A DNA stretch of 53,877 nucleotides from assembly GCA_947491225.1 (NCBI GenBank), contig CANLIE010000021.1:1-53877 (forward strand), given 5' to 3'. The notes under the pieces are model-generated. The model worked only from the letters and a program-made list of their open reading frames with translations. It was not told where the DNA came from and ran no database searches. Made by a program: the position numbers and the translations under genes. The stretch comes from an uncultured Cellulophaga sp. (GTDB lineage Bacteria > Bacteroidota > Bacteroidia > Flavobacteriales > Flavobacteriaceae). Shown here piece by piece: positions 38,612-47,748 of the stretch; position 1 is the stretch's first letter, and every line of letters starts with the position of its first letter.

Positions 38612-39577
38612 TTGAGTAACTCCAAAACAATCCTAGATATAGCAAAACGTACAATCTCTATTGAAGCAGACGCCATAAAAAATTTATCTAAACTATTAGA
38701 TCAAAATTTTGCAGATACAGTACATACGATTTACAATTCTAAAGGACGATTAATTATTTCTGGAATAGGTAAAAGTGCAATTATTGCTCAAAAAATAGTT
38801 GCTACATTAAATTCTACAGGCACGCCTTCCATTTTTATGCATGCTGCAGATGCTATTCATGGTGATTTGGGCACTGTATTAAAAAATGATGTTGTTATCT
38901 GTATTTCTAAAAGTGGTAATACACCAGAAATTAAAGTCTTAGTACCATTAATTAAAAGAGGGGGTAATGTATTAATTGGAATAACAGGAAATATGAATTC
39001 TTTTTTAGCACAACAATCCAATTATACATTAAATACTTTTATAGAAAAGGAAGCTTGCCCTAACAATTTAGCTCCTACCACAAGTACAACAGCTCAATTA
39101 GTTATTGGTGATGCCATTGCGGTATCTCTTTTAGAACTTAAAAGATTTACAAGCAAAGATTTTGCAAAATATCATCCGGGGGGTGCTTTGGGAAAAAAAT
39201 TATATTTACGTGTCAATGATATTGTAAATAACAACCAAAAACCAGAAGTTTCTGCTGATACCTCCGTAAAAGGAGTAATATTGGAAATATCTAAAAAAAT
39301 GCTAGGTGCTACAGCTGTTTTGGAAAATAATAAAGTAGTTGGTATTATTACAGATGGTGACATTAGAAGAATGTTAAACAAATATGACAATATAGCCAAT
39401 CTAACTGCTAAGGATATTATGTCTAAAGACCCTAAGACTATTGAAACAGATGTTCTTGCAGTTGACGCTTTGGAAATGATGCAAAAACAAGGCATATCTC
39501 AATTATTAGCCGTTAGTAAAACTAACTATATAGGGGTTGTACACTTGCATAACTTAGTAAACGAAGGCATTTTATAA
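38612..39577 (+). CDS. arabinose-5-phosphate isomerase KpsF/KdsD type
   Basis: Interconverts ribulose-5-phosphate and arabinose-5-phosphate, the first step to Kdo of lipopolysaccharide. The 321 residues comprise an SIS domain (about 35-165: IISGIGKSAIIAQKI, FMHAADAIHGDLG, CISKSGNTPEIK), the segment YHPGGALGKKLYLRV, and two CBS domains. The start is TTG at 38612; no in-frame ATG lies close by, and MSNSKTILDIAKRTI fits the family. One base overlaps tatC. Confidence 0.93.
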   Translation: MSNSKTILDIAKRTISIEADAIKNLSKLLDQNFADTVHTIYNSKGRLIISGIGKSAIIAQKIVATLNSTGTPSIFMHAADAIHGDLGTVLKNDVVICISKSGNTPEIKVLVPLIKRGGNVLIGITGNMNSFLAQQSNYTLNTFIEKEACPNNLAPTTSTTAQLVIGDAIAVSLLELKRFTSKDFAKYHPGGALGKKLYLRVNDIVNNNQKPEVSADTSVKGVILEISKKMLGATAVLENNKVVGIITDGDIRRMLNKYDNIANLTAKDIMSKDPKTIETDVLAVDALEMMQKQGISQLLAVSKTNYIGVVHLHNLVNEGIL

Positions 39578-40422
39578 TGGCGAAAAAGCAGAAAAAAAAC
39601 CCGAATGAAATGTCTTTTCTGGATCATTTAGAAGAATTAAGATGGCATTTAATCAGATCTACACTAGCAATTGTAATTGTAGGTTGTGTTGCTTTTTCTA
39701 TGAAGAGCTTTATTTTTGACACAGTTCTTTTAGGCCCTACAAAAATGGACTTTCCCACCTATAGATTCTTTTGTAATATTGCGACTTACTTTAATATGGA
39801 ATCTAGTTTTTGTGCAGAAAAATTACCATTTACTATACAAAGTAGAACAATGGCAGGTCAATTTTCTGCACACATATGGACTTCTATCTGGGCTGGCTTT
39901 ATTCTCGCTTTTCCATACGTGTTATATGAGATGTGGAAATTTATTAGTCCTGGATTGTATGAAAAAGAACGTAAAAATTCTAGAGGATTTATTATTGTAG
40001 CATCATTGTTATTTTTCACTGGTGTATTATTTGGTTACTATGTTGTAACCCCTTTTTCTATGAATTTTTTAGGAACGTACCAAGTAAGTAAAGAGGTTTT
40101 AAATGAATTTGATTTAAGTTCTGTTATATCTACTGAAAAAACTTCTGTTTTAGCTTGTGGTATTATGTTTGAGTTACCCATTATAATCTACTTTTTAACT
40201 AAAGTAGGTCTAGTTACCCCAGAGATTTTAAAAAAACATAGAAAAATAGCATTAGTTGTTGTATTAATAGTTTCTGCTATTATTACACCTCCAGACGTTA
40301 CTAGCCAAATAGCAGTAACCATTCCAGTAATAATACTATATCAAATTAGTATTTATATTTCTAAAAAAGTTATAAAAAACGAAGCTAAAAAATTAAATAA
40401 GAATGTCGCAAAATCAAATTAA
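39577..40422 (+). CDS. tatC: Sec-independent protein translocase TatC
   Basis: The membrane receptor of the twin-arginine translocation system, 281 residues with six membrane helices. MSFLDHLEELRWHLIRS near the N-terminus and YEMWKFISPGLYEKERK in the second loop are TatC signatures; conserved E and P residues are intact. Bacteroidota TatC has a long first periplasmic loop, present here (about 45-100). Overlaps kpsF by 1 base and the following gene by 20 bases. Confidence 0.96.
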   Translation: MAKKQKKNPNEMSFLDHLEELRWHLIRSTLAIVIVGCVAFSMKSFIFDTVLLGPTKMDFPTYRFFCNIATYFNMESSFCAEKLPFTIQSRTMAGQFSAHIWTSIWAGFILAFPYVLYEMWKFISPGLYEKERKNSRGFIIVASLLFFTGVLFGYYVVTPFSMNFLGTYQVSKEVLNEFDLSSVISTEKTSVLACGIMFELPIIIYFLTKVGLVTPEILKKHRKIALVVVLIVSAIITPPDVTSQIAVTIPVIILYQISIYISKKVIKNEAKKLNKNVAKSN

Positions 40423-40756
40423 GGAGTTTAATGAATATCGTTCTAAAATGAATACTAAACTACTTGCTGACAACAATAAAGTTATTAAGAGAATCTTTAA
40501 TTTAGATACTAATGCTTTTAGCAAAGGAGCTCTAGATGTTAAGACAAAAGAATTATTAGGTTTAGTTGCCTCTACTGTATTACGCTGTGACGACTGTGTT
40601 AAGTATCATCTAGAAAGTTCATACAATGAGGGTGTTAGTAAAGAAGAAATAATGGAAACTTTGAGTATTGCAACTCTTGTAGGTGGTACCATTGTTATTC
40701 CTCATTTAAGACGTGCGTATGAGTATTGGGAAGAATTAGAAAGTCAAGAAGGTTAA
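40403..40756 (+). CDS. carboxymuconolactone decarboxylase (AhpD-like) family protein
   Basis: A 117-residue AhpD-fold protein. The core LLGLVASTVLRCDDCVKYHLESSYNEGVSKEEIMETL has the redox pair C-x-x-C followed by the H of K-Y-H. Such proteins act as alkylhydroperoxidases or peroxide-linked reductases. It starts 20 bases inside tatC and precedes lptB by 54 bases. The role beside tatC and lptB is unknown. Confidence 0.9.
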   Translation: MSQNQIKEFNEYRSKMNTKLLADNNKVIKRIFNLDTNAFSKGALDVKTKELLGLVASTVLRCDDCVKYHLESSYNEGVSKEEIMETLSIATLVGGTIVIPHLRRAYEYWEELESQEG

Positions 40757-40810
40757 AAAAACCGTAAATTTTCTTTCTAAACAAAAGAATGACTTAGATT
40801 TGGATATTCT

Positions 40811-41560
40811 ATGGAAAAAATGAAGCTTAGAGCAGAAAACATTATTAAGTCCTATAGGGGGCGACAAGTAGTTAAAGGGGTTTCTTTAGAAGTAAATCAA
40901 GGAGAAATCGTTGGGCTTTTAGGTCCTAATGGGGCTGGTAAGACAACATCTTTCTATATGATTGTAGGGCTAGTAAAACCTAATAGCGGTAATATTTATT
41001 TAAACAATATTAATATTACCCAGTTTCCTATGTACAAAAGAGCTCAAAACGGCATAGGCTACTTGGCACAAGAGGCTTCTGTTTTCCGTAAGCTTAGTAT
41101 TGAAAAAAATATATTAAGTGTGTTGCAACTTACTAAATTAAGTAAAAAAGAGCAACATATGAAAATGGAATCTCTTATTGAAGAGTTTAGCTTAGGTCAT
41201 ATACGTAATAACCGAGGAGATTTACTTTCTGGTGGTGAACGTAGACGTACGGAAATAGCCCGTGCATTAGCTACCGATCCAAAATTTATATTATTAGATG
41301 AACCATTTGCTGGCGTAGACCCCGTTGCTGTAGAAGATATACAGCGCATTGTAGCACAGTTAAAAAACAAAAACATAGGAATACTTATTACTGATCACAA
41401 CGTACAAGAAACATTAGCTATTACAGAACGTTCTTACCTTATGTATGAAGGTGGAATATTAAAATCTGGTATTCCTGAAGACTTAGCTGCAGATGAAATG
41501 GTACGACAAGTATACTTAGGACAAAACTTTGAATTACGTAAAAAGAAATTAGATTTTTAA
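40811..41560 (+). CDS. lptB: lipopolysaccharide export ATPase LptB
   Basis: The ATPase that drives LPS transport to the outer membrane through LptFGC. The 249 residues contain Walker [10 protein letters not shown] (38-46), the signature [16 protein letters not shown], Walker [14 protein letters not shown] and the H-loop ITDHNVQET. The segment [16 protein letters not shown] is typical of LptB rather than of other ABC ATPases. In one transcript with kpsF and tatC; Kdo synthesis and LPS export would thus be co-expressed. Confidence 0.96.
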   Translation: MEKMKLRAENIIKSYRGRQVVKGVSLEVNQGEIVGLLGPNGAGKTTSFYMIVGLVKPNSGNIYLNNINITQFPMYKRAQNGIGYLAQEASVFRKLSIEKNILSVLQLTKLSKKEQHMKMESLIEEFSLGHIRNNRGDLLSGGERRRTEIARALATDPKFILLDEPFAGVDPVAVEDIQRIVAQLKNKNIGILITDHNVQETLAITERSYLMYEGGILKSGIPEDLAADEMVRQVYLGQNFELRKKKLDF

Positions 41561-41563
41561 AAG

Positions 41564-41601
41564 GTATAGCAAAAAACAGTATAACTATTTTTTTGCCATA
41601 C
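41564..41601. terminator. hairpin after lptB
   Basis: GTATAGCAAAAAA (41564-41576) pairs with TTTTTTTGCCATAC (41588-41601) with one mismatch, loop of about 11 bases. It begins 3 bases after the stop codon of lptB. The T tract lies inside the 3' arm rather than after it, so the terminator reading is moderate. Confidence 0.5.
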
Positions 41602-41661
41602 AAGATTATACCAAAACGGAAAACAGCAAAGATTAATTAAGATTCTCTATCTTTGTATTCT

Positions 41662-41753
41662 GTTATACTAATTAAACATATTATCTGAGTCTTTCTAAAA
41701 AGACAATCTCGCCAAAACGAGTAATTAATGTATTAGAAATCTTCTGATTTTTT
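41662..41753 (+). ncRNA. second candidate small RNA, downstream of lptB
   Basis: A perfect -7 element TATCTTTG (41648-41655) is followed, with no protein frame, by three hairpins: GTCTTT/AAAGAC (41689-41694, 41699-41704, loop CTAA), CTCG/CGAG (41708-41711, 41718-41721), and AGAAATC/GATTTTT (41735-41741, 41746-41752) ending in a run of six T. The last is a plausible weak terminator, giving an RNA of about 90 bases. The rest of the gap (41754-41884) is AT-rich with nothing I recognise. Confidence 0.35.
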
Positions 41754-41884
41754 AATGCACAGATAATCATATACAATTATTTTATCAAATTTTAAACAAA
41801 AACAATTGATTATTAAATCAATTGCTTTATCACATTGTAATGCATTCAGCATTTTAATATGTGATGATAATACAATGAATTATA

Positions 41885-42724
41885 ATGAAAAGCAAACAAT
41901 TAATAAGTAGAAATATAGAAGTGTTTTACAATAAAGCATCAGAAGAAACCCGACTTGAAAAAGGAATGGGTGTGTTTGAATTTGAAAGAATTAAATCACT
42001 CATAGAAAAATATATTCCAACAGTATCTTCAAAAATAATTGATATTGGCGGCGGAACAGGAAAATATTCAGAATGGCTTGCTAAAAAAGGACATCAGGTT
42101 CACTTGGTAGAACCTGTTTCTAAACATATAAAAATAGCCCAAAACAGAACCCGTAAATTAAAAAATAAATTTTCTATTCAATTAGGTGGATCTAGAAAGT
42201 TAGAATTTCCAAATAATTTTGCCGATTTAATACTACTACACGGACCTCTTTATCATCTTCAAAAAAAAGAAGATAGGGATGTAACCATTAGTGAGGCCAA
42301 ACGTGTCTTGAAGAATAACGGAATTATTTTGGGCTTTGCCATTAATTATACAGCTTCAACTTTAGTTGGTCTATTAAATGGTCTAATTCACAAAAAAAAC
42401 TTTTTTAAAATGTGTAAAGAAGAGTTAACAACCGGGATACACAATCCGCCAAGTGATTTTCCTTGGCTATTAGCTGAAGGGTATTATCATAAACCTGAAC
42501 AATTAAAAGAAGAATTTACGAATCAAGAATTAACCCACCTAAATACTTATGCAGTTGAAGGAATGGCTTGGTTAGACAAAGACTATTTTTCTAATATGCT
42601 AAATAACAAAAAGAAAAATACATTAATAGAACTCATAAAAATTACAGAAAATGACAGCTATCTTTTACCTTTTAGCCCACATATGATGATAGCAGTAAAA
42701 AAACAAACAACTTATGAAAAATAA
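41885..42724 (+). CDS. class I SAM-dependent methyltransferase
   Basis: A 279-residue methyltransferase. The N-terminus has EVFYNKASEETRLEKGMGVFEFERIKSLI, the SAM-binding loop is IIDIGGGTGKYSEWLAKKG (about 50-68), the acidic end of strand 2 is LVEP, and the post-II region is ADLILLHGPLYHL. A later IHNPPSDFPWLLAEGYYHKPEQL also fits a family I know mostly from Firmicutes, where it acts on unknown small molecules. The company of truncated genes supports an acquired region. The ATG at 41885 is used. Confidence 0.82.
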   Translation: MKSKQLISRNIEVFYNKASEETRLEKGMGVFEFERIKSLIEKYIPTVSSKIIDIGGGTGKYSEWLAKKGHQVHLVEPVSKHIKIAQNRTRKLKNKFSIQLGGSRKLEFPNNFADLILLHGPLYHLQKKEDRDVTISEAKRVLKNNGIILGFAINYTASTLVGLLNGLIHKKNFFKMCKEELTTGIHNPPSDFPWLLAEGYYHKPEQLKEEFTNQELTHLNTYAVEGMAWLDKDYFSNMLNNKKKNTLIELIKITENDSYLLPFSPHMMIAVKKQTTYEK

Positions 42725-42926
42725 AGACAGGTATTTTAAAGCTTTGATTGAAAACAACGGACAGTTAAATGAAATAGACCTTGGAGAAAAAATTGGTCTT
42801 AATGAAGAGGAAACAAGGGAAATAATTACCCTATTGCTATCTGAATATAAAATTGAATATATAGAAAATAAAGTTTGTAATTATAGCCTTATGAAAACAA
42901 CAAAAAGAAAAAAGAAAAACAAGTAA
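42714..42926 (+). CDS. small protein with winged-helix-like N-terminus
   Basis: A 70-residue protein overlapping the methyltransferase by 11 bases. KDRYFKALIENNGQLNEIDLGEKIGLNEEETREIITLLLSEYKIEYIENKVCNYSL reads as helix, helix-turn-helix and a short wing, and the tail is very basic (KTTKRKKKNK). A nucleic-acid-binding role is possible but not shown. Probably co-translated with the methyltransferase. No family name known to me. Confidence 0.6.
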   Translation: MKNKDRYFKALIENNGQLNEIDLGEKIGLNEEETREIITLLLSEYKIEYIENKVCNYSLMKTTKRKKKNK

Positions 42927-43026
42927 AAATAACATATAAAAGCAATAGCCTTTTTAGAAATAAACCCTAAACACTATTGCTTTTATAGTAACTACTGTGA
43001 GTAATTTTAAAGAATAAACTATGAAT

Positions 43027-43241
43027 TTAAAAATCAAATCGATAATTCATTTTAAAAGCAACCCCCCAATTCGTACGATACATATCTTGGTTATAGTTAT
43101 CTGAAACTACTAAATACACATATGATAGCGGCTTATACTCCCACTGTAAGCGACTATTAATATTAAAGTTATTACGCTGCGTATTATATTGTAAATAAGT
43201 AGTCCAATTTAGACGATTACTAAAAATATGCCGTTGATTGA
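43027..43241 (-). pseudogene. C-terminal fragment of an outer-membrane beta-barrel protein (DUF5916-like)
   Basis: On the minus strand an open frame ends at a stop at 43029-43027. It encodes about 70 residues of a barrel end: RHIFSNRLNW, TTYLQYNTQRNNFNINSRLQ, WEYKPLSYVYLVVSDNY, then alternating strand KMNYRFDF with a C-terminal aromatic, as for outer-membrane proteins. There is no start codon in a fitting place, and the frame runs on only to 43275. The pattern is like the C-terminus of DUF5916 (CBM9-linked) proteins of 700-800 residues. The N-terminal bulk is gone. Confidence 0.62.
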
Positions 43242-43670
43242 TTCGAATTAAACGCCATAGATTACCTAGTGAAACCTATTACATTTACACGTTTTTTTAA
43301 AGCCATAGAAAAATTTATAACAGCGCATAATGATAAACAAGCACTTTCTGTTACCAATGAATCCTCTACCAAAAATTATATTTTTGTTACCGAAGACAGA
43401 AAACAAGTCAAAATAATTCTAGAAGATATTCTCTTTGTTGAAGGCTTAAAAAACTACATTAAAATTAAAACCGAAAACAAAACTCATTTAGTAAAACACG
43501 GGATTTCCTCATTCAAAGATTTGCTAGACCATCGTTTTCTACGTATTCATCGTTCTTATATTGTAAATACAAATAAAATTACTGCGTATACCAAACAAGA
43601 TGTTGAAATTAATGATACCGAAATACCGATTGGAGAAAGCTATAAAAACTTGATTGACCAGATTAAGTAA
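43242..43670 (+). pseudogene. LytTR response regulator lacking most of its receiver domain
   Basis: A DNA-binding LytTR domain (from about 43384: VKIILEDILFVEGLKNYIKI, RFLRIHRSYIVN, IPIGESYKNLI) preceded by the last piece of a receiver domain, FELNAIDYLVKPITFTRFFK. The conserved K-P of the receiver is at 43272-43277. The first part of the receiver, with its phosphorylated aspartate, is missing; an in-frame TGA is at 43239-43241. A GTG at 43269 could start a 133-residue product, so expression of a free LytTR domain is possible. The whole 5' part of the gene is lost. Confidence 0.65.
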
Positions 43671-43715
43671 TATTCTAATACTCAAAAATTTAAAAACTAG
43701 AACTCCTACATCTTA

Positions 43716-44474
43716 CTAATTTTTAGACTTTTCTAATCCGTTTACAGCAGAACTCAAAACATAAAAAAGAATAATGGCAGGCACTGCTAAAAATTGAAGT
43801 GTTACAAGTAAAACCAAGCTTACAATTAAAAAAATATAACGCATAGCGTTGTCTTTAAAACTAATGTTCTTAAATTTAAGTGCAAACAACTCTATTCTAG
43901 AGTTTAACAACCAACAACTTAAAATAGTCATACCTATTAAAAACCATTGATTCAATATTATTTCGTTTAAATAATCATTGTTTTGGTGCAATAAAATAAG
44001 TGGTAACGAAATAATTAACAAAGCATTAGCTGGTGTTGGCAAACCTATAAAAGAAGATACTTGATTTTCATCTATGTTAAACTTAGCCAACCTATACCCA
44101 GAAGCCAATGTTATAAAAAAACCTAGAAAAGGTAATAATTCTAATTTTAATCCACTCCAATGCAATATTTCTGTTGCTTCAGAATACATTTCCAAGTTCC
44201 AACCACCAGCCATAGACATCCCTAATAATTGAAACATAACCACGCCTGGAACCAAACCACTTGTAATCATATCTGCCAAAGAGTCTAATTGCAACCCTAA
44301 TGGACTTTGTACTTTTAGTACTCTTGCTGCTAGGCCATCAAAAAAGTCAAAAACAATTCCCAGAACAACAAAAAAAGCTGTATGTCCAAATTGTCCATTT
44401 ACAGCAAATACCACAGCTATGCAGCCACAAAAAGCATTAAGTAACGTTATTAGGTTTGGTATATGTTTTTTCAT
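43716..44474 (-). CDS. pssA: CDP-diacylglycerol-serine O-phosphatidyltransferase
   Basis: Makes phosphatidylserine, the precursor of phosphatidylethanolamine. A 252-residue membrane protein with the CDP-alcohol phosphatidyltransferase motif D-G-x2-A-R-x8-G-x3-D-x3-D, seen as DGLAARVLKVQSPLGLQLDS followed by LAD. KKHIPNLITLLNAFCGCIAV at the start is typical of PssA, not PgsA. Several membrane helices follow. Monocistronic on the minus strand. Confidence 0.92.
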   Translation of the reverse strand: MKKHIPNLITLLNAFCGCIAVVFAVNGQFGHTAFFVVLGIVFDFFDGLAARVLKVQSPLGLQLDSLADMITSGLVPGVVMFQLLGMSMAGGWNLEMYSEATEILHWSGLKLELLPFLGFFITLASGYRLAKFNIDENQVSSFIGLPTPANALLIISLPLILLHQNNDYLNEIILNQWFLIGMTILSCWLLNSRIELFALKFKNISFKDNAMRYIFLIVSLVLLVTLQFLAVPAIILFYVLSSAVNGLEKSKN

Positions 44475-44675
44475 TCCATCATATTTTAAATTGTTGTCAT
44501 TCTATAATTTACTAATCCGTTCTCGGAAAAGTTAAAATTTGTTAATCAAATTTCTTTTTTCGTAAAAATACCATTTCTTTAAAAATTACAACTTAAAAAG
44601 CTGCTTTTTTAAAATCGTAGTTTCTGTTATGCCTTTTTGTTCGATATTTGTCTTTTATAAAAAAATTAAATCAAA

Positions 44676-45854
44676 TTGAAAAATAATACCAAAATAATCT
44701 TTTCTATCCTTTTTATAGGAATCACTAGCTTTGGTTTTTCTCAAAAAAATACTCTGTCTAAGAATGCACTAATTAGCGTTTTAACATGTGGTGAAGGAAA
44801 TGAGTTGTATTCCACTTTTGGTCATAATGCTTTTAGAGTATGGGATCCTGTATACAAAACAGACTATGTATACAATTATGGTATTTTTGATTTTAATGCA
44901 CCATATTTTTATCTAAATTTTGTAAAAGGAAGATTACTTTTTAAAGTCGACAAACAAGATTTTCCAAGGTTTTTATATGAGTACCAATATGATAAAAGAT
45001 GGGTAAAAGAACAAGTATTAAACCTAACATATAGCCAGAAACAGCAACTACACTCATTTCTAGAAAACAATATAAAACCAGAAAATAGAGATTATTTATA
45101 TGATTATCTTTATGACAATTGTGCTACAAAAATCATAGAAGTTTTACAATCTGCTCTTGGAAAAAGCATACTATTTAATGAAAATCATCTAAAAAAAAAG
45201 TATACGTTTAGGGAATTACTGGATCAAAAATTAACCACAAATTCTTGGGCTAGTTTTGGTATAGATTTAGCATTAGCTTCTAAAATTGATAAAAAGGCAG
45301 CTCCGTTAGAACATACTTTCATACCTGATTATGTTATTTCTCAATTAAATAATAGCACCATAGATAACAGGCAATTGGTCTTAAATGAGAAAACCATTTT
45401 AAAAGGGTACACAAAAGTACAAAGCATAAATTTTATGGGTACTCCCTTATTTTGGTTATGTCTATTGCTGGCAGTAGTAATTTTTATAACATATATGGAT
45501 TTAAAAAATAAAATGTGGTCTAAGTGGTTAGATACTTTTTTGTTTTTTACATCTGGTACAATTGGTTTAATTTTACTATTAATGTGGTTTGCTACAGACC
45601 ATACAGCCTCTGCAAATAATTTTAACCTTCTGTGGGCTTTTCCTTTAAATATACTAGTATTCTTTTTTTTAACAATCAAAAAGAAATTACCATTACAAAT
45701 ACATAATTATTGTTTTTTGCTTTTAATTTTATTGACAATAATCCCAATTATTCAACTTATTGGTATTCAAAAGTTTCACCCAGCATTAATTCCTGTATTA
45801 TTATCATTGACCATTAGATATCTATTTATCTGGCATAAAACAAAAATTAATTAA
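44676..45854 (+). CDS. DUF4105 membrane protein
   Basis: A 392-residue protein with a signal peptide (KIIFSILFIGITSFGFSQ). The DUF4105 domain holds ISVLTCGEGNELYSTFGHNAFRVWDP and YNYGIFDFNAPYFYLNFVKGRLLFKV, then LYDYLYDNCATKI with a cysteine and asparagine that may be catalytic. The last 140 residues hold about four membrane helices. The start is TTG at 44676, the only one that gives an intact signal peptide. Related to the N-terminal domain of lacto-N-biosidase-like proteins; function unknown. Confidence 0.87.
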   Translation: MKNNTKIIFSILFIGITSFGFSQKNTLSKNALISVLTCGEGNELYSTFGHNAFRVWDPVYKTDYVYNYGIFDFNAPYFYLNFVKGRLLFKVDKQDFPRFLYEYQYDKRWVKEQVLNLTYSQKQQLHSFLENNIKPENRDYLYDYLYDNCATKIIEVLQSALGKSILFNENHLKKKYTFRELLDQKLTTNSWASFGIDLALASKIDKKAAPLEHTFIPDYVISQLNNSTIDNRQLVLNEKTILKGYTKVQSINFMGTPLFWLCLLLAVVIFITYMDLKNKMWSKWLDTFLFFTSGTIGLILLLMWFATDHTASANNFNLLWAFPLNILVFFFLTIKKKLPLQIHNYCFLLLILLTIIPIIQLIGIQKFHPALIPVLLSLTIRYLFIWHKTKIN

Positions 45855-45863
45855 GCATAACAT

Positions 45864-47738
45864 ATGAACCTACTAACGGTTGAAAATATATCTAAATCTT
45901 ACGGAGAACATATTCTTTTTTCAGATATTTCATTTGGTGTTAACAAAGACCAGAAAATAGCACTTATAGCTAAAAATGGAACAGGAAAAACATCTATACT
46001 AAATATTTTATCAGGATTGGACAATCCTGACACAGGACAAGTAAATTATAGAAAAGGTATTAGAGTCTCTTTTTTAGAACAAGAACCCAAAATGGATGAC
46101 AACCTTAGTATTGAAGAAACTATCTTTGCATCTGATAATGAGGTTTTAAAAGTCATAGCAAATTATGAAAAAGCGTTGAACAACCCTGATGATGCAGAAA
46201 AATATGAGTTAGCATTTGATGCTATGGATAGGTTTGAAGCTTGGAATTTTGAAAACCAATACAAACAAATCCTCTCTAAACTTAAATTAGATGATGTAAA
46301 CTTAAAGGTAAAATTACTTTCTGGAGGACAAAAAAAACGTTTAGCTCTTGCCAATGCATTAATTAATAGACCTGATTTATTAATTTTAGACGAACCAACA
46401 AATCATTTAGACTTAGAAATGATTGAATGGTTAGAAGAATACTTTGCTAAAGAGAATATTACACTTTTTATGGTAACACATGATCGTTATTTTTTAGAAC
46501 GTGTTTGTAATGAAATTATAGAATTAGACAACAATACACTTTACCCATACAAAGGTAATTATTCTTATTATTTAGAAAAAAAAGAAGCGCGTATAACACA
46601 AGAAGCTGTTGAGCATCATAAATCTAAACTACTATTTAAAAAAGAGTTAGGTTGGATGCGTAAACAACCCAAGGCACGTACCACAAAATCTAAATCTCGA
46701 ATAGATGATTTTAATGATATTAAAGCAAAAGCCCAACAACGTAGAGTAGAACACAAAGTTGAGCTAGAAATAAATATGGAGCGTATGGGAAGTAAGATTA
46801 TGGAACTTGTTAAAATCTCTAAAGCATATCCAGAAAAGCTTATTTTAGACAAATTTGAATACAACTTTTTAAAAGGAGAACGTATAGGTATTATTGGTAA
46901 AAATGGTACCGGAAAATCTACCTTTTTAAATATAATTACAGGTAAAGACCAACCAGATAGCGGTAAGGTAATTATTGGCGAGACCATTAAATTTGGCTAT
47001 TACACTCAAAAAGGAATACAAATAAAAGAAGGTCAAAAAGTTATAGACGTAATACGAGAGTTTGGTGATTACATTCCTTTAAAAAAGGGACAACAAATAT
47101 CTGCTCAACAGCTATTGGAGCGTTTTTTGTTTGATAGAAAAAAACAATACGATTTTGTTGATAAACTAAGTGGTGGAGAACGTAAAAGATTGTATTTGTG
47201 TACTATTCTAATACAAAATCCTAATTTTTTAATTCTTGATGAGCCAACAAATGATTTAGATATTGTTACCCTAAATGTGCTTGAGAGCTTTTTAATGGAT
47301 TTTCCTGGATGTTTACTTGTAGTATCTCACGACAGGTATTTTATGGATAAAATAGTAGATCATTTATTTGTGTTTAGAGGAGAAGGTGTTATTGAAGATT
47401 TCCCTGGAAATTATTCAGATTTTAGAACATATGAAGATAGTGTGGTAATAGAAAACAGAGAAGCCAAGGAAAAAGAAAATAAAGCAGAAAAAAAATCTTG
47501 GAAAACAGAAAACAAGACTGTTAAATTATCTTTTCAAGAGCAAAAAGAATACAACAATATTGAAAATAAAATTAAAAAATTAGAAGAAAAAAAGGTAACA
47601 CTCCAAAATAAATTCTCAGATGCCAGCCTTAGTGGTGAAGAAATAGATAAGCTCTCTAAAGAGTTACAAGAAGTATTAGATGAGATTGATACAAAAACAG
47701 AACGCTGGTTTCAGCTTTCTGCAATTGTAGAGGGTTAA
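45864..47738 (+). CDS. ABC-F family ATPase (Uup-like)
   Basis: A 624-residue soluble protein with two ABC domains and no membrane part. Walker A sites are AKNGTGKT (36-43) and GKNGTGKS, signatures LLSGGQKKRLALA and LSGGERKRLYL, each followed by LILDEPTNHLDL or LILDEPTNDLDI. The linker between them is basic. The end is a coiled coil (YNNIENKIKKLEEKKVTLQN) as in Uup. Such proteins act on the ribosome or on DNA branch structures. It sits 9 bases behind DUF4105. Confidence 0.93.
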   Translation: MNLLTVENISKSYGEHILFSDISFGVNKDQKIALIAKNGTGKTSILNILSGLDNPDTGQVNYRKGIRVSFLEQEPKMDDNLSIEETIFASDNEVLKVIANYEKALNNPDDAEKYELAFDAMDRFEAWNFENQYKQILSKLKLDDVNLKVKLLSGGQKKRLALANALINRPDLLILDEPTNHLDLEMIEWLEEYFAKENITLFMVTHDRYFLERVCNEIIELDNNTLYPYKGNYSYYLEKKEARITQEAVEHHKSKLLFKKELGWMRKQPKARTTKSKSRIDDFNDIKAKAQQRRVEHKVELEINMERMGSKIMELVKISKAYPEKLILDKFEYNFLKGERIGIIGKNGTGKSTFLNIITGKDQPDSGKVIIGETIKFGYYTQKGIQIKEGQKVIDVIREFGDYIPLKKGQQISAQQLLERFLFDRKKQYDFVDKLSGGERKRLYLCTILIQNPNFLILDEPTNDLDIVTLNVLESFLMDFPGCLLVVSHDRYFMDKIVDHLFVFRGEGVIEDFPGNYSDFRTYEDSVVIENREAKEKENKAEKKSWKTENKTVKLSFQEQKEYNNIENKIKKLEEKKVTLQNKFSDASLSGEEIDKLSKELQEVLDEIDTKTERWFQLSAIVEG

Positions 47739-47748
47739 TTTTTATATT

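Noticed and set aside
43212-43241. Extension of receiver-domain homology upstream of 43242 in the plus frame
   Set aside because: A reading Y-A-V-D before the stop is suggestive, but two in-frame stops (43221, 43239) and the good barrel reading on the other strand make it uncertain; I kept the junction as a range.
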